Below are positions 44,108-54,313 of a stretch of 64,000 nucleotides of DNA, piece after piece; within the stretch, counting starts at the first letter, position 1, and every line of letters starts with the position of its first letter. The stretch lies in the NCBI GenBank assembly GCA_041635475.1, contig JBFKVA010000003.1:30148-94147 (forward strand), written 5' to 3'. The stretch comes from GCA-020352575 sp041635475 (GTDB taxonomy: Bacteria; Actinomycetota; Acidimicrobiia; Spongiisociales; JAENVV01). The notes under the pieces were generated by a model, which made no database searches, was not told the origin of the DNA, and was given only the letters and a program-made list of their open reading frames with translations. A program made the position numbers and the translations under genes.

Positions 44108-44136
44108 CGGTTCCTTCACCTCTGGTGGAGGCCACA

Positions 44137-44169
44137 GCAGGGGGCCCGGGGTGCACTCGGGCCCCCTGC
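44137..44169 (+). terminator. strong hairpin after rhodanese
   Basis: GCAGGGGGCCCG at 44137-44148 pairs over 12 bases with CGGGCCCCCTGC at 44158-44169, loop of nine bases, 30 bases past the rhodanese stop. No T run follows. It would separate most rhodanese transcripts from the downstream transporter, which has its own TACCCT box. Confidence 0.6.
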
Positions 44170-44250
44170 ACGTTCTCCCCCCGCCGATGTCCGCCCAGGC
44201 AGGACAAGCGAAGGGGGAAAACCGGACGAGGGCCCTACCCTCCACCCGTC

Positions 44251-44982
44251 ATGCTCGACCTCGCGACGCCGCTCCAGTGGATCCTCGTCTCGTTGGTCAT
44301 GTTCACGGGCGCGACCATCCAGGGCACGATCGGGTTGGGGATGGCAGTGTTCGCCGTACCCATTCTCGCCCTCATCAACCCCGGCTTCGTGCCGGTACCC
44401 ATCCAACTCGTGGCCCCGGTGATCACCACCGCCTCCCTCGTCCGGGAGCGAACCCACATCGACCTCAAGGGAGCGGTGTCGATCATGATCGGCCGGGTCC
44501 CGGGGGCGGCACTCGGCGTGTGGCTCCTGGCGATCGTGAGCACCCGCGACCTCTCGTTCATCATCGGCGCGGCCGTGCTGGCGGCGGTGGTGGCGCTCAG
44601 CTCGGGGTGGAGCATTCCCCTCAACACCACGACGAAGTTCACCGGCGGGCTCCTGGCCGGCGCTCTCGGCACTTCGACCGGGATCGGCGGGCCGCCGCTG
44701 GCGATGCTCTACGCACGCAACCGCGGCCCGGAGGTCCGCTCGACCCTGGGGGCGATCTTCACGGTCGGACTCGCCATCAACATCGGTGCGCTGGCCATTG
44801 CCGGCCACATCGACCGCGACGCGCTACTTCGGGCAGCCGGCCTTGCCGTCCCGGTGCTCGCCGGTTTCTTCTCGAGCGGATGGGTGAAACACCACTTCGA
44901 CGGCGAGCGGCTCCGGGTAGGAATCCTCATCGCCTCCGCCTTCTCGGCCATCGCCCTCCTCGTCAAGGCCGCCGCCGGGTAG
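44251..44982 (+). CDS. TauE/SafE-family sulfite or thiosulfate exporter
   Basis: A 243-residue membrane protein with eight helices in two repeats typical of TauE/SafE: GATIQGTIGLGMAVFAVPIL (near 19-38) and GGLLAGALGTSTGIGGPPLAML (near 134-155) carry the family GxxxG signature. Members export sulfite, sulfoacetate or related anions. TACCCT at 44236-44241 is nine bases before the ATG. Together with the rhodanese and CstR-like repressor this forms a sulfur-detoxification locus. Confidence 0.88.
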   Translation: MLDLATPLQWILVSLVMFTGATIQGTIGLGMAVFAVPILALINPGFVPVPIQLVAPVITTASLVRERTHIDLKGAVSIMIGRVPGAALGVWLLAIVSTRDLSFIIGAAVLAAVVALSSGWSIPLNTTTKFTGGLLAGALGTSTGIGGPPLAMLYARNRGPEVRSTLGAIFTVGLAINIGALAIAGHIDRDALLRAAGLAVPVLAGFFSSGWVKHHFDGERLRVGILIASAFSAIALLVKAAAG

Positions 44983-45003
44983 CCCGCTCACGGCGACAGC
45001 CGG

Positions 45004-46149
45004 TCAGGCCTCGGTGTCACCCGCCGACGCGGGACGTCTCACGATCGTCGCGCCCATGGCCACGACGAGGAAGGCGGCCACGACCCAACCCCCGATCACC
45101 GGGACCCATGCCAGGGCGGTGACCGCGACGACTCCCCGGACGTGGGCTGAGACCGGCCCCGAGGGTGATCCGAGGTACCCGCCGATCTGCATCGCCGCCG
45201 GCACCGCGCCCAGGAGCGCAGCGATGGCGATCAGGACGATTGCTGACAGCGCGAGGACGGCGGTCACGACCCCCAGGACCACCGCCCCCTCTCCCGACGA
45301 TGCGGCGGTCAGGGCCCCCAAACCCCCGATCACTGCGACTGCTCCCACCAAAGCGACCGAACCGGCCCCCACCCAGCGCCCGATCACTGGCCGTCCTCGG
45401 TGACGGTCGAGCCACGCCGGGGCCACCCACAGGACGGCCGGTCCCGCCAGGAGCCAGATCGACAGGGCCACGAGGACGCCAAGGACGCCGTACGACCGGG
45501 CCCGGAGGGGCACCGCCGACGCGTCGGGGCTCCTGGCCCGACCCCCGATCTCGGCGGAGTCGGCGATGTCCGCCCGCCCCCGAACCACGACGTCACCGCC
45601 GATCGTCGCCTCGCCACCCACCGTCAACGACCGCACCGATCCCTCGAGGTCCCCCACGACCACCCCCTCCACTGTGGCCCGGAACGCCCGAAGTACGAGA
45701 TCGCCGCCTATCTCCCCATCGTTGTGGGCCGCCACGACCGAAGCCCGGGCGTCGTCTGTCACCACCCCTGTCACCCGGAGTGTGCCCCCGGCCACGATCA
45801 CGTCACCGCCGACGCGGCCGTCGATGATCGTCCGCATCGACAGTGCCCGGACCGACCCCCCAACCGTCCCCCGGATCTCGATCCGGGGCGCGACTGCGAT
45901 GAGGTCACCGGCCACCGTCCCCTCGACCTCGATCACCTCGAAGGCGGTGGCCACGAGGTCGCCCTCGATGATTCCCCTGATCAAGAGCTTGTTCCCGCCC
46001 GCCAGGAGGTCGCCGGAGACGACGTCGCCGTCGCGGATGATCACGATGTCCGAAACCGCCTCCTCCACCGCGCCGGCCGGGATCGCCAAGGACAGCGCGG
46101 CAACAAGGCCGATCAGCGCAGCCACACTGGCTCGTCGGAAACGGGGCAT
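45004..46149 (-). CDS. bactofilin-like repeat protein with membrane domain
   Basis: A 381-residue protein in two parts. After a signal peptide (MPRFRRASVAALIGLVAALSLAIPAGA), residues about 30-210 have recurring short strand-turn steps such as GDLLAGG, GDLVATA, GDLIAVA, GGSVRAL, GGDVIVAGG, GGDLVLR and GGDVVVRG, the pattern of bactofilin-type (DUF583) beta-helices. Residues about 215-365 contain four hydrophobic helices. The beta-helix would lie outside the cell. Function unknown; it might be a cell-surface scaffold. It is 41 bases downstream of the MerB-like gene, at the tail of the nuo operon. Confidence 0.75.
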   Translation of the reverse strand: MPRFRRASVAALIGLVAALSLAIPAGAVEEAVSDIVIIRDGDVVSGDLLAGGNKLLIRGIIEGDLVATAFEVIEVEGTVAGDLIAVAPRIEIRGTVGGSVRALSMRTIIDGRVGGDVIVAGGTLRVTGVVTDDARASVVAAHNDGEIGGDLVLRAFRATVEGVVVGDLEGSVRSLTVGGEATIGGDVVVRGRADIADSAEIGGRARSPDASAVPLRARSYGVLGVLVALSIWLLAGPAVLWVAPAWLDRHRGRPVIGRWVGAGSVALVGAVAVIGGLGALTAASSGEGAVVLGVVTAVLALSAIVLIAIAALLGAVPAAMQIGGYLGSPSGPVSAHVRGVVAVTALAWVPVIGGWVVAAFLVVAMGATIVRRPASAGDTEA

Positions 46150-46190
46150 CGCGCTGCAGTCTGGCAGGGGACCGAACGAACGGGCTCCGA

Positions 46191-46805
46191 CTACGGGGCC
46201 ACCACCGGGGCGAAGAACGCCCGGGCCAGCTCGATCCCAGCCGCCAGGTCGAGCACGCCCCGGGCGGCGGGGTCGCGCCCCCGCCACTCGGCGGCCGCCG
46301 CCGCGTCCCGGAGGAACACCATCTCTCGGCACAGGCTGGAGGCGGCCGGGCCGGTCGGGTCCTGGAAGTGGATCCCGACGTGGACGGCGTCGGCGACGGG
46401 TCCGGGCTGGACGACGGTGATTGGCACGCCGGTCACGGCACACACCGAGGTGACGGTCGCCTCCACCTCGAACACGGGGGCGACGGCCAGGGCATCCACG
46501 GAGCACATGCACCCGACCGTCACGGCGCCCACGGTCACGGCATGGCCGGTGGCCTCACCGGAGAACGGGTAGGCCCCGACGATGCGTCCTTCGCGCACGA
46601 CCACGGCATCGGCCGCCATGAGGGCCGCCAGCGCCTCGGCGTCCAGGTCATGGATGGCGGGAGCTCCGCCGGATTCAAGGTAGGACATGAGGATCGAGCG
46701 GTGCACCGCCCGGGTACCGGGGTCGAGGAGTGCCAGCCGGTCACCGAGGGGGAAGGCGACTCGCAACCGGTCGAGCGCATCGGTGGCGCCGAGCGATCCG
46801 GTCAT
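46191..46805 (-). CDS. alkylmercury lyase (MerB)-family protein
   Basis: A 204-residue protein of the MerB fold. Key residues are all there: Cys101 (CMCSVD), Asp104 three residues later, Cys122 in VCAVTG (MerB Cys117) and Cys159 (SSLCREMVFL), equivalent to Cys96, Asp99 and Cys159 that break the C-Hg bond in E. coli MerB. An N-terminal helix-turn-helix-like region (about 30-75) precedes, as in MerB. It starts three bases after the nuoN stop, so it is likely in the nuo transcript, with no merA, merR or merT nearby. It might protonolyse organomercury or an unrelated substrate. Confidence 0.82.
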   Translation of the reverse strand: MTGSLGATDALDRLRVAFPLGDRLALLDPGTRAVHRSILMSYLESGGAPAIHDLDAEALAALMAADAVVVREGRIVGAYPFSGEATGHAVTVGAVTVGCMCSVDALAVAPVFEVEATVTSVCAVTGVPITVVQPGPVADAVHVGIHFQDPTGPAASSLCREMVFLRDAAAAAEWRGRDPAARGVLDLAAGIELARAFFAPVVAP

Positions 46806-46808
46806 CGC

Positions 46809-48260
46809 CTAGTACACGGCTCGGTCGATGAGGTCCAGGAGAACCGTCGGGTAGACCCCGAGCCCGATTGTCACGACGAGCGACACCGCCAGTGACACCT
46901 TGGCTCCCAGGCCAAGCGACACGGTGGGGCCGTCCCCGTCCTCGAAGTACATGAGGACGATGACCCTGAGGTAGAAGGCGAACGCGGCCACCGAGGCAAC
47001 GAGGGCAACGAGTACGAGCCACTCCTGTCCCGCAGCCCACGCCGCGGTGAAGACGCCGAACTTGGCCACGAAGCCGGTGGTCACCGGCATCCCGGCCAAC
47101 GCCAGCATGAGGACCGAAAGCGCCCCGGCGACGACCGGGGACGACTTCGAGAGACCGCGATATGCGTCGAGGGGCGACCCGGCCGAGGCCGGCCCCGACA
47201 CCTGGCCCACGAGCCCGAAGGCGGCCACGAGGGCCACGGCGTACGTGAGGATGTAGAAGACGACACCCCGGGCTCCAATCCCGCCCGAGGACACACCGAC
47301 CAGGAGGAAGCCGGCGTGGGCCACGCCCGAGTACGCGAGGATTCGTCGCAGGTCGGTCTGGACGATGGCGTAGATCGTGCCGAGCACGATGGACACCGCC
47401 GCGACACCCGCCAGGGGGGCCTGCCACGTGTCGGGCAGGTCGCGGAACGCCACCTGGACGAGCCGGGCGAGGGCGGCGATGGCACCGATCTTGGCGGCGG
47501 CCGCCATGTACCCGGTGATCCCGGCTGGAGCGCCCTGGTAGACGTCGGGGGCCCAGGCATGGAACGGGGCGGCCGCGATCTTGAACAGGAGGCCCACGAG
47601 GACGAGTGCCACCGCCAGCGGCACGATCGATGGCTTGAAGACGATCTGGGTGTTCAACGTCGACACGAAGCTGAACGCCCCGCCGTAGCCGAGGTGGCCG
47701 CTGGCGGTGTAGAAGAGGGCGACGCCGTAGAGGAGGATCGCCGAGGCGACCGACCCGAGCAGGAAGTACTTCATCGCCGCCTCGTCCGACTCGGTCGACT
47801 CGTTCGAGATCCCGGCCAGGATGTAGAGGCTGATCGACCCGACCTCGAGGCCGAGGAACAGCATGAGGAAGTGGAACGAGCCGACCATGAACATGAACCC
47901 GGCGGCGCTCAGGAAGACGAGGGCGAGGGCTTCGGCCCCTTTCCGCCCCAGGCGACCGAAGAGGCCCCAGCCGAAACCCAGGCCCAGGGCAGTCACGACG
48001 ACGAGCGCTCCCTTGAAGACGACGCCCTGGTGGTCGAGGAGGATCATGTCGCCGTAGGCGAGCCGAATGCTGTTGACGTCGACGTCGCGCCACTGCGCGA
48101 AGAGGGCCCCCGACGCCCCGGCGACCGCCACCGCGGCGATCCAGCCGTGCACCCGCAGGGCCGGTTTCCACGTGACGTCGACCATGAGGACGGCAACGGC
48201 CCCGAGGACGAACACCAACTCGGGGAGGATCGCGATGAGGCTCACTGCCGTGTCAACCAT
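46809..48260 (-). CDS. nuoN: NADH-quinone oxidoreductase subunit N
   Basis: A 483-residue Mrp-antiporter-like membrane subunit of complex I. About 14 hydrophobic helices; the pumping lysines lie in segments such as LLFKIAAAPFHAWAPDVY (near 220-237) and the conserved glutamate in the LGLEVGSISLYIL segment. Start ATG 48260 overlaps the nuoM stop by eight bases. It is the last nuo gene and the MerB-like gene follows within three bases. One of three antiporter-like proton channels. Confidence 0.95.
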   Translation of the reverse strand: MVDTAVSLIAILPELVFVLGAVAVLMVDVTWKPALRVHGWIAAVAVAGASGALFAQWRDVDVNSIRLAYGDMILLDHQGVVFKGALVVVTALGLGFGWGLFGRLGRKGAEALALVFLSAAGFMFMVGSFHFLMLFLGLEVGSISLYILAGISNESTESDEAAMKYFLLGSVASAILLYGVALFYTASGHLGYGGAFSFVSTLNTQIVFKPSIVPLAVALVLVGLLFKIAAAPFHAWAPDVYQGAPAGITGYMAAAAKIGAIAALARLVQVAFRDLPDTWQAPLAGVAAVSIVLGTIYAIVQTDLRRILAYSGVAHAGFLLVGVSSGGIGARGVVFYILTYAVALVAAFGLVGQVSGPASAGSPLDAYRGLSKSSPVVAGALSVLMLALAGMPVTTGFVAKFGVFTAAWAAGQEWLVLVALVASVAAFAFYLRVIVLMYFEDGDGPTVSLGLGAKVSLAVSLVVTIGLGVYPTVLLDLIDRAVY

Positions 48261-49769
48261 CAGAACCCCCGGGGGGAACGACGTACGACGTCGAGATCTC
48301 CATGCGCTCGAGCAGGGCATCGGTCGTCGGGGTGATCTTGTCCAGCAGGATCCGCGGGTAGAGGCCGAGGACGAGGATGAGGATCGACAGGACCGACAGC
48401 ACGGTGACCTCCACCCCTTTCAGGTCTTTCATGCCGGCGTTGTCCTCGGACGTCGGTTCTCCGGTGAACACCCTCTGGTAGGCCCACAGCAGGTAGATGG
48501 TCGCCAGGACGACGCCGGTGGCGGCCACGATGGCGTACACGGGCAGGGTCGCGTAGGACCCGACGAGGATGAGGAATTCGCCGACGAACCCATTGAGGCC
48601 CGGGAGCCCGATGGAGGCGAAGCTCATGAACAGGAAGAACCCGGCCATGAGGGGGGCGGCCTTGGCCAGGCCACCGAAGTCCGCGATCTTCTTCGTGTGC
48701 CGCCGCTCGTAGAGCATCCCGACGAGGAGGAACAGCGCGCCGGTGGACAGGCCGTGGTTGACACCCTGGATCACGGCACCCTCGAGGCCCTGGCGGGTGA
48801 GGGCGAACGTGCCGAGCACGATGAACCCGAGGTGGCTCACCGATGAGTACGCCACGAGCTTCTTGAGGTCGGGTTGGACGATGGCCACCGCCGCCCCGTA
48901 GATGACGCCGACCACGGCGAGCGCCGCCATCCACGGCACCGCATCGAGGGTCGCCTCCGGGAAGAGCGGCAGATTGAAGCGCAGGAAGCCGTAGGTCCCG
49001 AGCTTCAGAAGGACGCCGGCCAGGAGCACCGACCCCGCGGTCGGGGCCTGTACGTGGGCATCGGGAAGCCAGGTGTGGAAGGGGAACAGGGGCACCTTGA
49101 TGGCAAACGCGAGGGCGAACACCAGGAAAAGCCACCATTGGGAGCCGACGGCGACGCCGACCTCGGCGATCGCGACGTAGTCGAACGTCAGGGACCCCGT
49201 CGCCCGCAGGTTCCCCAGCCCGAGGGCGATGATGCCGGCCAGCATGAGCGCCGAGCCGAAGGCCGTGTAGAGGAAGAACTTGACGGCCGCGTAGATCCTG
49301 CTCTCCGAGCCCCAGATACCGATGATGAAGTACATGGGGACGAGGACGAGTTCGAAGAAGACGAAGAACACGATGAGGTCGAGGGCGAGGAACACGCCGA
49401 TCATCCCCGCCTCCAGCAGGAGCACCATGGCGACGAACAGCTTCGTGCGGTCGGTGATCGCTCCCGAGACCGCCAGTGAGACCGGCACCAGGATGGTCGT
49501 GAGGACGATGAGGGGCAGCGAGATCCCGTCGACACCCAGGTGCCAGTTCACACCCCAGCCCGAGTAGATCTCGGTGAACTCGGCGAACTGGAACCCGGCG
49601 GTCTTCTCAAACGCCACGAAGAGCCACCCGGCCAGTGCGACCGGGATCATGGAGAGCGCGATGCCGAGCGGCAGGTGGACCTCCGATCGCCTGGAGGGGA
49701 CGAGCGCAACGACGACCGCTCCGAGGAGAGGAGCCACGATCAACGAGGTGAGGACCGGGAAGTCCACGG

Positions 49770-49773
<4 letters not shown>
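48253..49773 (-). CDS. nuoM: NADH-quinone oxidoreductase subunit M
   Basis: A 506-residue antiporter-like subunit. Visible signatures: YEAGMI-type LLLEAGMIGVFLALDL, the glutamate/lysine segment KVPLFPFHTWLPDAHVQAPTAGSVLLAG near 230-256 and SYSSVSHLGFIVLGTFAL following. About 14 helices. The GTG start at 49773 overlaps the nuoL stop (GTGA). Proton-pumping channel of complex I. Confidence 0.96.
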
Positions 49774-51676
<1,903 letters not shown>

Positions 51677-51680
<4 letters not shown>

Positions 51681-51982
51681 CCCCTCATCCCGCTGAGCTC
51701 GTCGACGTCGGCGGTGGCCCTCCGCCTGAACACCGCCATGACGATCGCCAGTCCCACGACCACCTCGGCGGCGGCCACGACGAGCACGAAGAACACGCTG
51801 ACCTGGCCCTGGAGGTTGCCCACGAGGCTGCCGCCGGCCACGAACGTGAGGTTCACGGCGTTGAGCATGAGCTCGATGGACATGAACATGATGAGGGCGT
51901 TGCGGCGGGTCAGCACGCCGGCGAGACCGATCACGAAAAGGAGCGCGGCCAGGGTCAGGTACCACTCGGGCGTGGGCGTCAT
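51677..51982 (-). CDS. nuoK: NADH-quinone oxidoreductase subunit K
   Basis: A 101-residue three-helix subunit of complex I. The conserved glutamates sit in helix 2 (MFMSIELMLNAVNLT) and helix 3 (VAAAEVVVGLAIVMAVF), both needed for proton transfer. The ATG overlaps the nuoJ stop as ATGA. Length is exactly standard. Confidence 0.96.
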
Positions 51983-52533
51983 CGCTCACCTCCCGAGTCG
52001 CCGGATCCGGGGTCGCCCACGTGCCGGCGGGCGGGGCGGAAGAGGGCGAGTGCCACCGCCCCGATCGCGGCGATGATGAGGAGCAGTGAGGTGACCTCGA
52101 ACGGAAGGAGCCACTCCCTGAAGAGGATGAGGCCGGTGGCCTCGATGCTCCCGACCAGGGGATCGACCTCGGCCCGGGCCAGGGACCACGTGAACGTGTT
52201 CGACAGCCACAGGTATCCCCCGAACAGGACGGCGCCGACGATCACGACGACCGCGGCGACCCGCTGGCTGGGGAGGCGCTCGGAGGTGTCCTCGACGGCG
52301 TCGACGCCGATGAGCATGATGACGAAGAGGAAGAGGGTCATGATCGCCCCGGCGTACACGACGACCTGCACGGCAGCCACGAAGTGGGCGAGCTGGGTGA
52401 CGTAGAGGACAGCCAGGCTGAAGAGGGTTCCGAGCATGCCGAGGGCGGCGTACACCGGGTTCTTCGCCAGGATGAGCGTGACGGCTCCGGCCACGGCACC
52501 GGCCGCGGCGACGAGGAACACGAAGGCCTCCAT
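51979..52533 (-). CDS. nuoJ: NADH-quinone oxidoreductase subunit J
   Basis: A 184-residue membrane subunit of complex I with five helices. The conserved YAGAIMTLFLFVIML segment (helix 3) follows VVVYAGA. Start ATG 52533 shares a base with the nuoI stop (TGATG); alternative upstream frames would be in nuoI. Part of the membrane arm near the quinone site. Confidence 0.94.
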   Translation of the reverse strand: MEAFVFLVAAAGAVAGAVTLILAKNPVYAALGMLGTLFSLAVLYVTQLAHFVAAVQVVVYAGAIMTLFLFVIMLIGVDAVEDTSERLPSQRVAAVVVIVGAVLFGGYLWLSNTFTWSLARAEVDPLVGSIEATGLILFREWLLPFEVTSLLLIIAAIGAVALALFRPARRHVGDPGSGDSGGER

Positions 52534-53216
52534 CAGTGCCCTCCCCCTTCCTTGGTCTCGTCGTCCGGGGTGGCATCGGAGGAGTGGGCCTGACCACGCT
52601 CGGCGGGCCGGAGCCCGACCCCGGCCGACGGCGTCCATCCGGTGACGCCCTCGTACTCGACCCGGCCCTGGGGGGCCGTGGCCCGCATCCAGCCGTCGGC
52701 CTTCCGCAACTCGTCGAGGTCGACCAGCGGGCCCTCACCGAACATGTGATTGGGGGTCCCGTCCACTTGGACGAGGAGTTCCTTCTTGGTGTAAACCGCG
52801 TCGTCGCGGTTGGTCACCGACATCTCGAAGAGGTTCGTCATGGTGATGGCCTCGGTGGGACAGGCCTCGACGCACAGGCCACAGAAGATGCAGCGCAGCA
52901 TGTTGATCTGGTACACGTAGCCGTACCGCTCGCCGGGGCTCGTGGGGTCCTCGGGATCGTTGTCCTTGCCCCGCACGTAGATGCAGCGGGCCGGGCACAC
53001 GCCGGCACACAGCTCACAACCGATGCACTTCTCCATGCCGTCCGGGTAACGGTTGAGCACATGGCGACCGTGGAAGCGCTGCGGCTTCTCCCGTTTCACC
53101 ATCGGGTACTCGGTGGTCACCCGCGGCAGGAACATCTGGCGGAACGTCACTCGCATCCCCCGTAGGAGGTTGCCGACGATGGTGAAGATGTCCTCTCTCT
53201 GGGCTGGCTCGCTCAT
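52533..53216 (-). CDS. nuoI: NADH-quinone oxidoreductase subunit I
   Basis: A 227-residue iron-sulfur subunit that carries clusters N6a and N6b. Two ferredoxin motifs are visible: CIGCELCAGVCPARC (near 64-78) and CIFCGLCVEACPTEA (near 107-121). It has a longer C-terminal tail than the E. coli protein, ending in an acidic/glycine stretch DDETKEGGGH. The ATG overlaps the nuoH stop as ATGA. It passes electrons to NuoB. Confidence 0.96.
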   Translation of the reverse strand: MSEPAQREDIFTIVGNLLRGMRVTFRQMFLPRVTTEYPMVKREKPQRFHGRHVLNRYPDGMEKCIGCELCAGVCPARCIYVRGKDNDPEDPTSPGERYGYVYQINMLRCIFCGLCVEACPTEAITMTNLFEMSVTNRDDAVYTKKELLVQVDGTPNHMFGEGPLVDLDELRKADGWMRATAPQGRVEYEGVTGWTPSAGVGLRPAERGQAHSSDATPDDETKEGGGH

Positions 53217-54313
53217 GACCACGGTGCTCCGAACTGACGGTACGAGACGACCAGCGTCGAAAGGACGAGCCACACGAGCGCGCTGGGGATGAGCCGCTTC
53301 CAGCCGAGGTTCATGAGCTGGTCGTACCGGAACCGGGGGAAGGAGGCCCTCACCCACACGAACAGGAAGAGGACGGCTCCCACCTTGATGGCGAGGTACA
53401 CGAAGCTGAGCAGTGTTGCCAGTACCGGTGAGACCCTGTCCAGGAAGGGACCACCCCACCCCCCGAGGAACAGGCTCACGGTGAGGGCGCTCATCGTGAA
53501 CATGTTGAGGTATTCGGCAAGGAAGAACATCGCAAACCGCATCCCGGAGTATTCGGTGTGGAACCCGGCGACGATCTCCTGCTCGGCCTCGACCATGTCG
53601 AAGGGTGCACGGTTCGTCTCGGCGAAGATCGCGATGAGGAAGATCACGAAGGCCGGGAACTGGGGGACCACGTTCCACGCCGGTATCCATGACAGCGAGC
53701 CGCTGAAGAACGATGCCTGTTGGCGGAGCACGATCTCCGACAGGCTCATCGCCCCCAGGCTGGAGACCTCGGGCAGGGTCGCCGTCCACATGACGACCGC
53801 AACCATGGCGAGGCCCATGGCCGCCTCATACGAGATGGCCTGGGCAGTACCGCGCACACCGCCGATGAGGGGGTACTTGGAGCCCGACGACCAGCCGGCA
53901 AGGACGATCGCGTAGACGGCGACAGAACTCATCGCCAGGACGAACAGCAGCCCGATGTTCAGGTCGAGCGCCGCGAACTGGAGGACCCGGGCCTCTCCTG
54001 CGAGTGTCACTTCGAGGGGACGGGCGAAGGGGATGACGAGCACGAGGAGGAGCGCGGGCACGGCGGCGAGGAACGGGGCGAGCTCGAAGACGAACCGTTC
54101 GACCCGGACCGGGGTGATCTGCTCCTTCAGGAGGAGCTTGAGGCCGTCGGCGACGGTCTGCAGGATCCCGTACGGGCCCGACCGCATCGGTCCCATCCGG
54201 TTCTGCATGTCAGCCACGACCTTCCGTTCGGCCCAGACGAGCAGGATCACCGCCACGAGTCCGATCACGAAAGTGAGGAGCACCCTGCCCACGACGAGCC
54301 CCACGTCAAGCAT
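53213..54313 (-). CDS. nuoH: NADH-quinone oxidoreductase subunit H
   Basis: A 366-residue membrane subunit that forms part of the quinone-binding chamber. Family motifs: ERKVVADMQNRMGPMRSGP (near 29-47), DGLKLLLKEQITP and the loop ETNRAPFDMVEAEQEIVAGFHTEYSG; about eight helices. ATG 54313 overlaps the nuoG stop by eight bases. It connects the peripheral and membrane arms of complex I. Confidence 0.96.
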   Translation of the reverse strand: MLDVGLVVGRVLLTFVIGLVAVILLVWAERKVVADMQNRMGPMRSGPYGILQTVADGLKLLLKEQITPVRVERFVFELAPFLAAVPALLLVLVIPFARPLEVTLAGEARVLQFAALDLNIGLLFVLAMSSVAVYAIVLAGWSSGSKYPLIGGVRGTAQAISYEAAMGLAMVAVVMWTATLPEVSSLGAMSLSEIVLRQQASFFSGSLSWIPAWNVVPQFPAFVIFLIAIFAETNRAPFDMVEAEQEIVAGFHTEYSGMRFAMFFLAEYLNMFTMSALTVSLFLGGWGGPFLDRVSPVLATLLSFVYLAIKVGAVLFLFVWVRASFPRFRYDQLMNLGWKRLIPSALVWLVLSTLVVSYRQFGAPWS

